Assembly: GCA_037576195.1 (NCBI GenBank)
Contig: CM075102.1
Coordinates: forward strand, 45,008,745-45,072,744
DNA from: Phytoseiulus persimilis
Lineage: Eukaryota > Arthropoda > Arachnida > Mesostigmata > Phytoseiidae
DNA length: 64,000 nucleotides
Direction: 5' to 3'
How positions within the stretch are numbered: the stretch's first letter is position 1; each line of letters starts with the position of its first letter. Both the position numbers and the translations under genes were made by a program. Of the stretch, positions 1 through 10,488 are shown in pieces. Below the pieces are notes generated by a model. It saw nothing but the letters and a program-made list of their open reading frames with translations. It had not been told where the DNA came from and made no database searches.

Positions 1-1253
1 TGGACAGGTAGCTTTCGCGGTCGCGTTTGCAGGGTCTCTGCGGGACGAAGTGGAGGAAATCGTGCGCGTGGCTGCAGACCCTCGGGGAGGTTTTCTCGCA
101 GAACACGCCCACCGAAGTCGAGTAGTTGCCGGGCCCGTCGAACATTTCCAGCCGGGACGAGTCGCATTTCTCCTCCGAGATCCACGGCTGGCGATCCGGG
201 GCGTAGTAACTGGTGAAGTATATCCACAGCTTGTCGTTGTGGGAGCGGCCCTTGAAGAGGTAGGTGCACGTCGTGCCCGCGGCCAGCGTGTGCTTGGGGG
301 CGTAGATCTCCCCCGAGCGCTGGTCGCTGCTCTCGATGATGAACTTGCACTGGCCGTCGGTGATGCGCATTTCGTTGCGCGCGACGTACTTCACGCCGAC
401 GTCGAGCTCCATGTGGGTCTCGACGAGCTGCTGATGGGGGGCGCTGACGAGCTGCACCGTCATCGAGGGGCCCGACGACACCACCGCCGGCAGAGCGCCC
501 GAGCCGCAGAACTCCTGCAGGACGACGCGATCCTCGCTCTCGCTGATGTTCCCGTCGTAGACCTTGACGACGTCTCCGGCCGCGCAGTCGGAGGTCAGGG
601 TACCTGGGGTGAAGCCGGCCGCGGTCGCCGACGAGGCGATGCCCGAATAGATCCGAACTTTGTACTCGTTGCGTTGCGAAAGGTGAATCTGGGGCACCTT
701 GTCGCCGCTCCGGGCGTTGTAGCCCTCTCGGATGTAGTAGTTGCACGTGACGTTCCTGAGGTAGAATCCCGGGAAGCCGGGCGTCCTGATTTTGCACTGG
801 CGCCTCGAACAGTTCGTGTAAACTCGGTCGCAGTAGGTGCCAGCGACTAGTTCGCCGTAGTGAGCGCTGGGGTTCTCCGCCTTGAGATAGTGACTATTGA
901 GGTAGTTTCTTCGAAGAAACCTGTACGTCAGAAAGACACCGGACATGGACGAGGCCAGCGACGGGAACGTCACCGTCATGCTCACGTTCCGTCCGATGCT
1001 GTAGAAGACAGCGCTCCTACCGACGAGGTTTCCGCAGAAGCTACCGAATCTAACGTGACTGTTGAATTGGGGCGTTTCGGGAACAGCCGACTCGTGGTGG
1101 TGATGGTGTTGCATTAGCGGCTGAGGATCGTCGTAGGGGTTCGGGTGGGGATAGACGATATGGCGGCGTTTCCAAGTGCGGCGCGCCGGATGAACATTCC
1201 CCATATCTTCATCCAGCACCATGCTCCCCTGAAGGCAGCTCGACGACGCGTTC
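1..1253 (-). other. Exon 3 of the LDLa-CUB gene (rest of CUB1, CUB2, CUB3 start; truncated)
   Basis: This is a long exon, open across all 1253 visible bases. The first part is a linker-like insertion inside CUB1, rich in basic residues and proline and with five consecutive histidines. The frame then returns to CUB sequence (RFGSFCGN, later GVFLTYRF). CUB2 contains [12 protein letters not shown] and LQEFCGSG, the usual CUB C-terminal-half pattern. CUB3 contains [20 protein letters not shown] and [13 protein letters not shown] further splice beyond position 1 cannot be seen. The antisense of this exon gives an 800-base plus-strand frame at 50-850 that is a shadow of the codon bias. Confidence 0.83.
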
Positions 1254-2323
1254 CTGGAAGCGGGGGAGGGGGAAAGAGCGAAAAAGTTAGAAACCCTGTC
1301 CCACGTGACACGAGCGGCGGCTACTGCGCAGCCGGCGGGCCTCCTTATTGCTATTCCCAGTTGGGTTTTGAAAGCAACTGGTTCGGCACGGTCGCCCTCT
1401 GCTCCGGTCGACTCGGAGCGGGACGTACTTAAAAGACGAGCGCCCGCCTTCCCAGCGGCCAGCCGGCGGGGGGCCAACCACCACTTCCAGCAGCTTCTTC
1501 TATCATCTGCCGAGTCCGGAGGACGTTGTCGATCATCGCTTACAGAGGCGAAAGCCGAGCGAAAAACCTTTGGCTTATTTCGCCTCTGAGTGGACTGGAA
1601 AGCGCCAGCCACGATCCGTCTTCAACGGTTGGTAAAACTGTCCTCACTACGACTACCACACTCCGAGGTCGAATATTTCCGTTGGTACTCACCCTTGTTG
1701 ATGGCTGTAGCCCACTTGGAAATTTAGAAACGTAATCTCGACCAGATCTCCATATTGGTCTCCTGCTGCGACGAAATTAATCCGACAGACGAACGATAGG
1801 TGCCGCTGGAACGGTTCCGTAATCCGTAGCGTGTACTTGTTCGATACGTTGCCGTAGTACGTCCGGTTGCAATCTGTTCGATAAAATAGGAGATTGAGCC
1901 ATCCGAGTGAGCCCGACTGAGCCATTCCAGCTTGATCGCAACTGATCCGACCCGACCTACGGGATTCTGGCCCAGAGCTCCGCGTTCGTATCGCCGATCA
2001 ATAAGGACAACGGCGATGCGCCGAACGTGGAGCGAAGGGACGGGGGCTCGCATGAGCGGCATCGAGCCGTAGCTTCGGAGAATCAATTCAGATTGACGGA
2101 TCCATTAGAAATGACTAAACTCACTCGTGCACGATATGGGCTCGTCGCTGCCATCTCCGCAGTCGTCGGAACCATCGCAGAATTTGTTAGATGAAACACA
2201 TCTTCCGTTGTCGCATTGGATTTCCGCCAGGGAGCACTGGGCCGCCACCCCAGTAGGCGCTGGCACGGCCAGTAGCAGGAGTAGGCTTGCTAACAGGAAT
2301 CCTAGCGATTCGAGAGCCTTCAT
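1..2323 (-). CDS. Secreted or membrane LDLa-CUB protein, SOL-1-like (5' part, runs off window)
   Basis: Spliced coding region, complement of 2125-2323, 1693-1873 and 1-1253; 544 codons are visible and the 3' end is missing. The ATG is at 2323 and opens a typical signal peptide (residues 1-28, with a run of five leucines). One LDLa repeat follows (residues 30-65): six cysteines spaced 6-4-6-5-9 and the calcium-binding motif DCGDGSDE. Three CUB-like modules come next: the first starts near residue 68 and spans the exon 2/3 junction, the second begins near [12 protein letters not shown], the third near [10 protein letters not shown]. Several N-glycosylation sequons (NRT, NVS, NVT, NIS, NYS) fit an extracellular protein. 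Phases match at both junctions and exon 3 is open for 1253 bases with G/C-rich third positions. CUB arrays with these spacings occur in invertebrate 'suppressor of lurcher' relatives, which assist glutamate receptors; that family assignment is from memory and only moderately certain. A membrane anchor, if any, would lie downstream. Confidence 0.85.
1254..1692 (-). other. Intron 2 of the LDLa-CUB gene (439 bp)
   Basis: Donor GTGAGT at 1692-1687. The acceptor is a strong polypyrimidine tract (CCCCCTCCCCCGCTTCCAG) ending at 1254. A second CAG nearer the ATG-like GGGAGCATGG would give the wrong phase. The chosen acceptor restores the frame exactly (GG plus G) and keeps it open to the window edge. 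Confidence 0.75.
1693..1873 (-). other. Exon 2 of the LDLa-CUB gene (first half of CUB1)
   Basis: The exon encodes a CUB-like start: a cysteine, then [13 protein letters not shown], and the motif [22 protein letters not shown], which has the second CUB cysteine and the beta-strand pattern typical of the family. It ends with two bases of a codon before a consensus donor GTGAGT at 1692-1687. Confidence 0.82.
1874..2124 (-). other. Intron 1 of the LDLa-CUB gene (251 bp)
   Basis: Donor GTGAGT at 2124-2119. The acceptor is CAG ending at 1874, preceded by a T-rich stretch (CCTATTTTATCGAACAG). The phase-1 junction joins A from exon 1 to AT of exon 2, giving asparagine just before the first CUB cysteine. 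Confidence 0.8.
2125..2323 (-). other. Exon 1 of the LDLa-CUB gene (signal peptide and LDLa)
   Basis: The frame upstream of the ATG at 2323 has only a TTG at 2335, so the ATG is the eukaryotic start and yields a well-formed signal peptide beginning MKALES. The exon ends one base into a codon at 2125, immediately before a consensus donor GTGAGT (ACTCAC on the plus strand at 2119-2124). If the donor is ignored the frame adds only eight more residues before a stop, which supports splicing here. Confidence 0.85.
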
Positions 2324-4008
2324 CGTGCTGGTCAAAGATCCAACCAGCTGTTCTCAGTCATCACTTCCTGCAAACGAAGCAAAGTTATCAATAGACCGCT
2401 CTGGCACGTCTCCTGTCGCAGCGTCCGACAAACTCTCCACTCGGCGGAAGGCACCAATTCTGAACATCGCCGAACTTCCGCAGGTAGAGGTATTGATGGT
2501 CGGGGTCCTTTCGGCGCGGCTTACGGATGAAATCCTCGACTTCGAGGGAATGCATTTTTTCCCACGGCTCTCCTGTATTTTCCTATTGTCTTTTCACTTT
2601 TCTACGCACTCACTGTTCCTTTCGTGAATCATACTCTTTGTGATTTGTTCCATAGAAAATATCGATGGGAAGTTTGAACTGCATTCCACGATTTGAACCA
2701 TTAGGCTTCTGACATCGCTGCGCTCGGGCTCCATGCACTTCGGATCACTCCGGATATTCCCGTGGTGTCAGCGAATAACATTCCCACGATTCGCCGTTCT
2801 TTCTCGATGAGCTGGGATCTCTTACTCATCCGACGGTTGGTAACTCCTGTACGATCGCACGGAACCGGAACCCATGGGGAAACTATCAAATGTTTCGGCT
2901 GTGATTCACAGTTCGGCCGTTAGAACAGGAACAAACAGATCTCTTACAGACATTTGGACAGAGACTGTGATATGATAGCATGTTCGAGTCCTTCCTGGGA
3001 CATGTTCCGAAAGCTCCCTAGATGCCAGACGAAATGAATTCCATTCCTCCAGGAGCAAGGAGTCAAAATATCAATTGGGAGATCGCCTTCCACTCCGAAA
3101 CGAGTCCCCGTCCCCCCAATAACGGAGAGGAACCGCAATGAGCAGCCCGGCGGCGTAATCGAATCAAACCCGAACCGAATCGCTCGGGCATTTTTCTAAG
3201 CGACACGCGATCATTTATTTCTACAGTTTCTTGCTTCCGAGCCTCCGTCCGGGACCTCTTGCCGTCGTTTGGTCTCGCCCGTGTTCTCTGGAACCGAACC
3301 GGTTCGATTGAAAACCTCCAGCAGACTCCCGGAACTCTGGATTGCGCAACAAATGACACGCGGTCGAGAGTGCCGTCGACGTTATATGCCATTCGACGAG
3401 GACCGAGCACCCGCCGTCGCGTCGCAAGTCGCAACCCGCGGTGTATATACTTAACGCTCGCGTAGTTGCGGAGGTCCCTCTTGATGCGTTCCGACTTTAT
3501 CAAAGTCGCCGAGCGACTAAGAGTTCCTTCGGCGATGCGTGCGTCGAGCGAGCGAACGAGGCTCGAAGGCGGCGGGTAAGCCTCGGAAAATTACTTTGTC
3601 TCGAACTTGAATTAACTCTCGACTCCACGAAGCACAGCAGATTCGTCATCCGGTCGCCGCGGAGATCTCGAATCCTCGAGTTGCGACCAACTCTCCACAT
3701 CAGCAAACAGGCAGCCGGGCGAACGAAAACGACGATAAGCCACCAACAACTTTGGACCGCAATATATCCCGCAAGTAAGCGCTATGACGCAACTTCGGAA
3801 CTTTCGTGCGAGCTCTAGCCCGCTGATTTGGCTTTCAATGCTCTCGTTCGGAGAATCACCGTCACGTCCATGTTTATTTGCCAGCTGCAATCTCCCCCTT
3901 CGAGAGCGCTCCCGATTTTCGGAACGAGCGGCAAAACGATGTTCAGCAAATGAACGAGAGAGAAGCGTCATTACATATGGCGTCATTATGTTCAACGCAC
4001 TTTGAATA

Positions 4009-4022
4009 TGTACATATGTACA
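4009..4022. repeat. Perfect 14-bp palindrome TGTACATATGTACA
   Basis: The sequence is its own reverse complement. Such AT-rich palindromes can be binding sites for dimeric factors, but one copy in 64 kb is also compatible with chance. Confidence 0.5.
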
Positions 4023-5267
4023 CGGCGTTCGGACGAGCTCGGAGCGACGGATCCACACGGTTTCGGCGACGTTTACAACAACAACGACGACGATGACGAT
4101 GATGTCAACTCTGACAACGAGGAGTATCTATGGATTTCCACATCCTGAGCTCACCGATTTCGTAACGCGTGCGGGACATTGAATGTTGGCGCATGAATTA
4201 TTCCCCGACGGACGTCCTCAACGGCGGCTCATGATTGATTTTGTTGGGAATTTTTCCCGAACACCGCCATGAACGCAGACCGTACGTTGACCACGGCGGT
4301 CGTACTCTCGCCGCTCTCGACTCGAGTGGTCGAGGCCGGACTTCTCGCGTTGGCAGTTGCCCCGTTTCCTGATGTCCCCATAGACACTCAATTGTGCGCT
4401 TCACGGAATGACTCATCACCACGCCTCGGAGCAGAGCACCATTATTCTGAATCACCAGAGACTCCGTCCGAGCTCAACTTCCCGACTCGAGAGCGATGTG
4501 TTGTGCGATGCTGAAAATCATGCGGAGAGCTCCCATAAATAGAACACCCATCGCTCAGCTCGCAAGCGGAAATCGCGGACCTTGAAGCACGGCAACTTCC
4601 GATGAGCGTTCGTCCGGACTGGATCTTCCCGTGATTCCTTCGCATGTGAATCTCATCGAAGGTTTCTAGCAGGCATGTTTCAATAACACGATGCTTCGGC
4701 CGTTGTCGGGACGCGTTATCGATTGGGATGATGCCGCCGCTGCCGGCCGCCCTGAGATGGTCGGCAAGTGTGGCGCCGCGGCGATTCCTCCTCCGAGAGC
4801 AATAGCGGCGGCCCGTAACAACGATTCGAGGTGACTTTATCTTGTCCAAATATCTCACGCTCGGCCGGGGCCGACCGAGGTCTTCTAGTCACCGAGCGGC
4901 CGGGCGATTCCGACAACTAGACTGCAGCCGTTATGTGCGCTCAGAGACCAGTGCGTACATCGACTGCGGCCTCTCGATTCCTTTCCGCTCGCAGCTTTTC
5001 CCGCTCGGCCACCCGCGGGACAGAACTTCAGCGGGGCCAACCGTTCCGAGGTTTCTTCCGTAGGGTTCAAGAAAGGAGGCTCTTCTGGTGTTTTTACTCA
5101 GAAACCCCTCTTGGGCCCTCGAGTAACCACCGGAGTGAGTCCTTCGGCTTTGATACATCTTTTCATCGGCGCCCCTCACCCCGTCTGTTGCTTGTCGCAA
5201 GTTCGGCAATGCAGTGGAACTTCCTCTCAATGAGGCCTGGTCGTCGTCGACTGTGAGCGACCGTACC

Positions 5268-5281
5268 CACACACACACACA
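5268..5281. repeat. (CA)7 microsatellite
   Basis: Seven uninterrupted CA dinucleotides lie in otherwise unremarkable sequence. Confidence 0.9.
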
Positions 5282-6815
5282 GGATGGCCTAATCAGCCCC
5301 CTCCCCCAACCATGCGCCGTGTCGTCGCAGCAGCCGTAATGGCAGTACCTAGCAGTCGGCAAGCCTGCCGAACATCGGGGGCAGGCCGAAAGGCACGGCC
5401 AGGTAACTATATCACGTAATCTGCTACCGGTGGTAATTTATCTATCCTCGGCGAAATAATGAAGCAGCACAACCCCAGCCGAGTTGGGTTCCTCCCTCCA
5501 CCGGGTTTTCATCTCACAAGCAGGACGTAAGCAAGCGTCGAGATTTTATGCATTGTTAAGCAGTACTCCGGCCGTCGTCACTCAGCCTCGTGCCGCGGCC
5601 TCCGACCCAGGATGCTGGCGGCCGCCGTGTAGCTTGTCATTCTCTGTTCGCCTCCCTCCGCCAAAACATTGCGGCCGCCACAACCACCACTAGCCCGCCC
5701 CCTCGGGGACCGGGCGGGTGAACGAGCGAGCGACTGCGTGACCTGAGGTAAGCTGGCAATCCAGTGCACCCGGCGAAATTCATTTCCTAAACGGAGCTTC
5801 TCACCCGGTGGGAAGAGCGGAGCAACAGTGAACGACTCCGGCCCTCGTCTCCGATGTTTCCCCGTTTGCAGAGCGCACCAAGATGGTTGTCACAGCTCGA
5901 ATCGCGCGAGCCCCTTTCGCTCTGTTCCTGAGGAGGGAGCAACGGGCCAGCGAGGCTTATTCCTTTTTTGAACCTTTCCGACTTTGGAACACAATCGAAC
6001 CTGCACGCAATCACCCGTTTCGTACGCAAACCGCCCCAGCTCGTGCGGCAGACGACCGAGGACCGCGGCGGCGGTCCAGCATTCCAGGTCAACATGTAGG
6101 AATTAAACCTTGAATCCGACGTGCTTGGCCCATACTTCCGATCCTCCTCCATACTTGCGATTTTTGCGCTCGCGATCCCATTTCCAACCCGTAATTTTTT
6201 ACCTCACAAGCCAGCTTTTTTGCCGAGGGGTCGTCGAGCGACGTCAGCACGGGGCCGCTCTGTGGTTTGCTCGAAATTCATTATCTTGTCCAAGAATAGA
6301 CTGTCTGGATCCACAAATTTTTAATCTAATATCCAAGCTGCCGTACGCCTTTGTTGGACGACGCCGAAAAGCAAATGGCTCGACTCGGTTCCACTGGGGA
6401 ACGATGTTGGCTTTTCGTAGTCCGTGCCGTGCCCAACCAGCAACCAGCAATGCTTCCCCTCTCTCTCCCTACAGGTTGTTCACAACGATCCAACAGAACG
6501 AACCCCTCTGTTGGTCGCAACGAGTGAAGCTCTATCAAGCGAGCTGGCCGGCCGGACCGACGAGCACGGTCTGGCCGGTTCGTTTCTTCGCGTGTGTGTC
6601 TATCTAAATTGACTTGTGGCCCATTTCCGGACAAACATCCGGCAACGTGTGGTTGTTAATCATGCGAACCTTCGAGGAGAGGTAAGAAACGCCGAAATGT
6701 ACGGCGACGAGTAGGCGATTCCACCTCCATAAGGCTCTCCCGTTTGCCTAGGCAGCCAGTCATCCGTCCTGCCGGTCCGTTGCTCGCTACTGCGTACTGA
6801 GGACGTGATGCCAAA

Positions 6816-6868
6816 GTGAGAGAGATAGCTGGCGAGCTAGCGAGAGAGAGAGAAAGAGAGAGGGAGGC
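6816..6868. repeat. Purine-rich GA microsatellite, interrupted
   Basis: GAGA runs are broken by a short TAGCTGGCGAGCTAGC segment, itself nearly palindromic. GA tracts in arthropods can bind GAGA-type factors; that role here is only a possibility. Confidence 0.8.
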
Positions 6869-7537
6869 TATCCTGAAGATGTATGGAGACGGTAATGCGT
6901 TTTCTCTTCTTCTGACTGCGGCCGGTCAATGACAAATTAAATCGTCCCCAACCAAACTACCTGGAGCGGAAATTATGGAAACGCCGAACTCCAGATGGCC
7001 GTGTCATTCTGAGACATACTCGAACACTCGTAACGAGAGCGGACCGAGGAGCCGGGGGGACTCGACAGGGAGGCGGACGAGGACGAAGACGAGGACGGCA
7101 CTCGGAGAATGATTTCGCTGGGCTCATTCTTCATCCATAATTTCGTTCGAGCCGGGAATTTTTCACCTGCGATTCGTCGCTACCCCAAAGGAGACCGGAA
7201 CGATTCCATCGAATCGATGATGAAATATTGAGCGCTGCGGCCGGCGACGCCGAGCACGAGACGGAGTTCGCACCCACAACAACTCGGAACCACCGTTTAT
7301 GGAGATTCAGGAGTCGGTGGAGCAACGAAGCCATGCAGTAAATCAGAATGAGCAGACGCTCCCTCCGGCGTGAAATAGTAACTCATTCGGCGTGGAAAAT
7401 GCACAACACAGGTAGCGTGAGAACGCTACTCGCCTAATCGTCCGACGACAACGAAGCCTTTGCTGTGATGATGCATATTTCACCAGTTGCCGCTTGCGTT
7501 GTGTCGTTCGCCGTCTTGTCGCTCGTTCCAACGCTCG

Positions 7538-7552
7538 CCCCCCCCCCCCCCC
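7538..7552. repeat. Homopolymer C15
   Basis: Fifteen consecutive cytosines. The exact length is prone to sequencing error. Confidence 0.85.
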
Positions 7553-7798
7553 GTCCGGTCGACCAGCCGGCCCCGTTTGCCCCTCCCTATCTTCGCCATC
7601 GCTTGCATGATCTAAGCACAAATAACGATGGTCGCATTTGTTCGGAGTCTTCGCACGTTAAAGTGGCGATATTCATCGACGTATGAAATCCGGGCTGAGT
7701 CGTCAACTAGACCACGCCGTACCGTACCAAACGATGCTCTTGTAGCAGTTTCAGACGATCCTCTTCGTCCTGCAGTGAACCGATCAACGTGTCCTGGC

Positions 7799-8493
7799 TC
7801 ATGTCGTGGAGTTTCCCGACACAGGCCCACGGAAGTGCTTCCCGATGGTTTCTCGGAATATCTTGCCAGGTTTTCCGGAAGCGTCGTCGGCGAGAATGTG
7901 AGGAATGTGCCAATGGAAGGTGGGCATCGACCGTTCTGCTCTGGGGTGGGAGGTGGACGGCGAGTGATTTCTTTAATCTGCAGCGGAATTTCTCACCGAT
8001 AGCAAACATCTCAGTTTGTTCTCCGGCCCAGCAGAGCGAACAGGGAGACAGGAAGAATCAAAGCTCGGAGCTTTCTTTCTCGAAACCCGTCTGTCGCCGT
8101 TTCAATGTCATCTGGAGCGAACTCGAAGACGGATTTGAAGACGCAGCCGACACCGGAACGCAACGAAGACACGTCAAAGGTGGGAGGGGAGAGAGATGAT
8201 CACGAAGACCTGATATCTGACTCTTTCGAAAAGAGACGGATTGACCTTCTCCGAGCTCCGTATCGAGTTCTAAGCCCGGCTCTCAGCGACCTGCCGATCT
8301 TCTCAGGAGGCACATTGTCAGCGTCCGCTCCAAATCCACTTGTCGCGTCAACGGCCTGTGCAGCCGCAGCCATCATCATCCGCTGCCGAAGTGAAATGGA
8401 TGAATAGGGATCCCTGTTCGCGGTGAGCGCCCGCATCCGTTCGTCCCGCAGAGGAACACCCGGGGTCGAAGGAGGCGCCGTGGTATCGAACAT
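7799..8493 (-). CDS. Speculative two-exon gene, unknown function
   Basis: A possible model is the complement of 8291-8493 joined to 7799-7940, 114 residues plus stop. The ATG at 8493 has A at -3. Exon 1 encodes MFDTTAPPSTPGVPL followed by a basic/polar stretch with three methionines and four alanines in a row. Exon 2 includes MPTFHWHIPHILADD and ends at TGA. The acceptor (a pyrimidine tract ending CCACCCCAG before 7940) is strong, but the donor CAG/GTCGCT is poor. Both exons have about 60% G or C at third positions by hand count, above background and like the LDLa-CUB gene. I recognise no domain. Without splicing, exon 1 reads on to a stop at 8200 and a different frame is open across exon 2, so this may be chance. 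Confidence 0.2.
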
Positions 8494-10015
8494 TGTAGCG
8501 ACGAGACCCGAGACGTGCGGTGGAAAGGTTTGGAAGAGAGAACAACTGAGGGGGCGCGCCACGAAATTTTCCAGGACGCATCGGAATGCGCGACAGGTAA
8601 AAACCTCGCGGACGGACGGAGGGACGGACGGTTGAAAAGTTAAGCGAACTGGCGGTTCCTCTGAGACGCTGCATTATTGATCAGTGTTTGGATCTGACCG
8701 TCAGAGCAAAAACCGGGACAGGGGTCGGCGGACGGACTGAGAAAAAGTACGAAGACGGAGGAGCTGTCCGGCGCGGCACCGAGGCATCCTCGGCGGAGAG
8801 GATCGTCCGAGAGGATGGTCCGGAGAGAGCGGAGCCCTACGTTATCTCCTGAGCTGCGACAGCTGCACTGATAATGAGACATATAATAAAATAATGGCGC
8901 GCCTTCTTGGAGGAGAGAAAAAGCCCAGATTAATATGCATGAGATATTCCTCGCATGGCTGGTCGGCCGGCTGGCCAGCCAGCAGAAACGAGGCAACGGC
9001 GAGCGAACAACTCATCCTGAAGACCTGGTGAGTGCAGGACCGGCAGGATCCCCAATCGGTTGGATGGGACCACGAGTTCCAGGAGATGTGCGGCAGGAGG
9101 ATCGAGTTCCTTCATTCTTCAGTTCTCTCTTGCTCCGCGCCGCGTCACAGAGCACGAACGTGAAGCACAAGCGAGTTAATCTAGTTAATCTTACACCTAT
9201 GTAAGGCGGACTGCGAGCCATTGCCGAAACGTAATTTGTAACGCCACAGCGACGCCGGCAGCAGTGGCAAGGCGACCCTGTTGCCTCGCTTGCTTGCCAT
9301 CGAGTGCTGCCACAGTGGACGATGTTTATGCAAATTGTCCACATCTCCCCCGCCATTCCAATGCATGGCGAGACACCCAACAAACTCGAACGGCCACCAC
9401 CGGCCGAGATGTTGAAATTCACATTTAGATCCTCTTCGTCTCCGGCGCTCTCTCTGCCGGAATTCCACTGAATATTGCAGCAGGCCGAATTCGGAAATGC
9501 TTGCTCAAGTGAGCCAGCGCTCCGCTGCGTGTCGTCTGCCTGTTCAAGAGCGCTTCACCTTCTCCGCTTTTGTGCGAGCGGCCGCCGCGAATGGGAACTT
9601 TCGGACCAGCCGCCCCCAGCCGTTCGTGCGGGACTGGTGATCGTTGTACTTCGGTAGAGCGATTCGTTTAACGAACCGGTATTTCAAGGAACGTGCGCAG
9701 CGATTTCCACTCTTTCCGCCTGAAATCGGCGGAAGGGAAGAACTCGTCCACACGTCTTGTGTTGTGGCTGCACGTCGACGTGCATCACTCTGGAACGCAT
9801 TGATTCTTGTGGCCGACTCGTGCGTGCGGGTTTTGAATGATGTCCGTATCCATGCACGCCTCAGTTGGTCCTCTCACACGTCCAGATCAGGACCCACGGT
9901 TCCGCCAACTGGGGCGGTTTCGCTGCGTCTATCAAAATTTCAGGGAAAAAGAGAACATCGTGCCCAACAAAGACTCGGGGTCACAGTTCCCGGCTCGCCC
10001 CCCGCCGAAACCTTC

Positions 10016-10488
10016 GGAAATTCCCGCGTGCCGACTCCAGGAGTTTAGGAGATTATTTAGGCAGGAGTTTATTTTCCCATGGTTTTTTTCCCAAGCAACC
10101 TGTCATTGCTAATTAGAAAATCGCAGGATCCTGAGGTGAGCGACGCGGAGCCCGAGCCCATCTGGCTAGGGGTGGACAGTCGTTCTCGATTCAATTTCCA
10201 GGATCTCCGGATTCTCTCTTGTCTCCATCCGACCCGCCACCGAGACCCCATCCCGGAAGCTTCCCGGTCATCGGGAGCACGCGGTGAGCGTTTACTCATT
10301 CACAAAGTTGAAATCTCAGCGAACGCCTTCGGCCGGCGTTCCCAGACTTCCAGGAAACTGATGCACCGAGCTCTCAGGAAAGCTCCCACGACGCGGCTGT
10401 GGTACGCAACGAAATCCAGGAGGTTTTGAAATTTCCCGGGAAGTTGTGCGGTCGCCGAATTAATTCTGCTTCCAAAGCGGGAATTCCT
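10016..10488. promoter_or_regulatory. Cluster of three Rel/NF-kappaB-like sites
   Basis: GGAAATTCCC at 10016-10025 is the reverse complement of the classical GGGAATTTCC site. GGGAATTCCT at 10479-10488 fits GGGRNNYYCC apart from its last base. GAAATTTCCC at 10428-10437 is a looser match that overlaps a TTCCCGGGAA palindrome. TTCCAGGAA (STAT-like) lies nearby around 10346. Kappa-B motifs are expected several times per 64 kb, so enhancer function is only a hypothesis and no target gene is visible nearby. Confidence 0.25.

Larger units (their letters stand above)
2324..7798. other. No gene recognised; upstream region of the LDLa-CUB gene
   Basis: The first few hundred bases should hold the 5' untranslated region and promoter of the minus-strand gene, but no clear TATA box or initiator stands out. 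Beyond that only short overlapping frames occur on both strands, none with a recognisable domain. There is a perfect 14-bp palindrome at 4009-4022, a short CA repeat at 5268-5281, a purine-rich GA tract at 6816-6868 and a C15 run at 7538-7552. Confidence 0.5.

Noticed and set aside
50..850. Plus-strand frame of 266 codons
   Set aside because: It is the antisense of exon 3 of the LDLa-CUB gene. The G/C-rich third positions of the true frame remove stops on the opposite strand, and its translation has no CUB or other domain.
2324..2335. Upstream extension of the LDLa-CUB start to a TTG at 2335
   Set aside because: TTG is not a normal start in animals. The ATG at 2323 gives a proper signal peptide.
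2127..2627. Plus-strand frame of 166 codons
   Set aside because: It overlaps exon 1 (signal peptide and LDLa) in antisense, and nothing recognisable is encoded.
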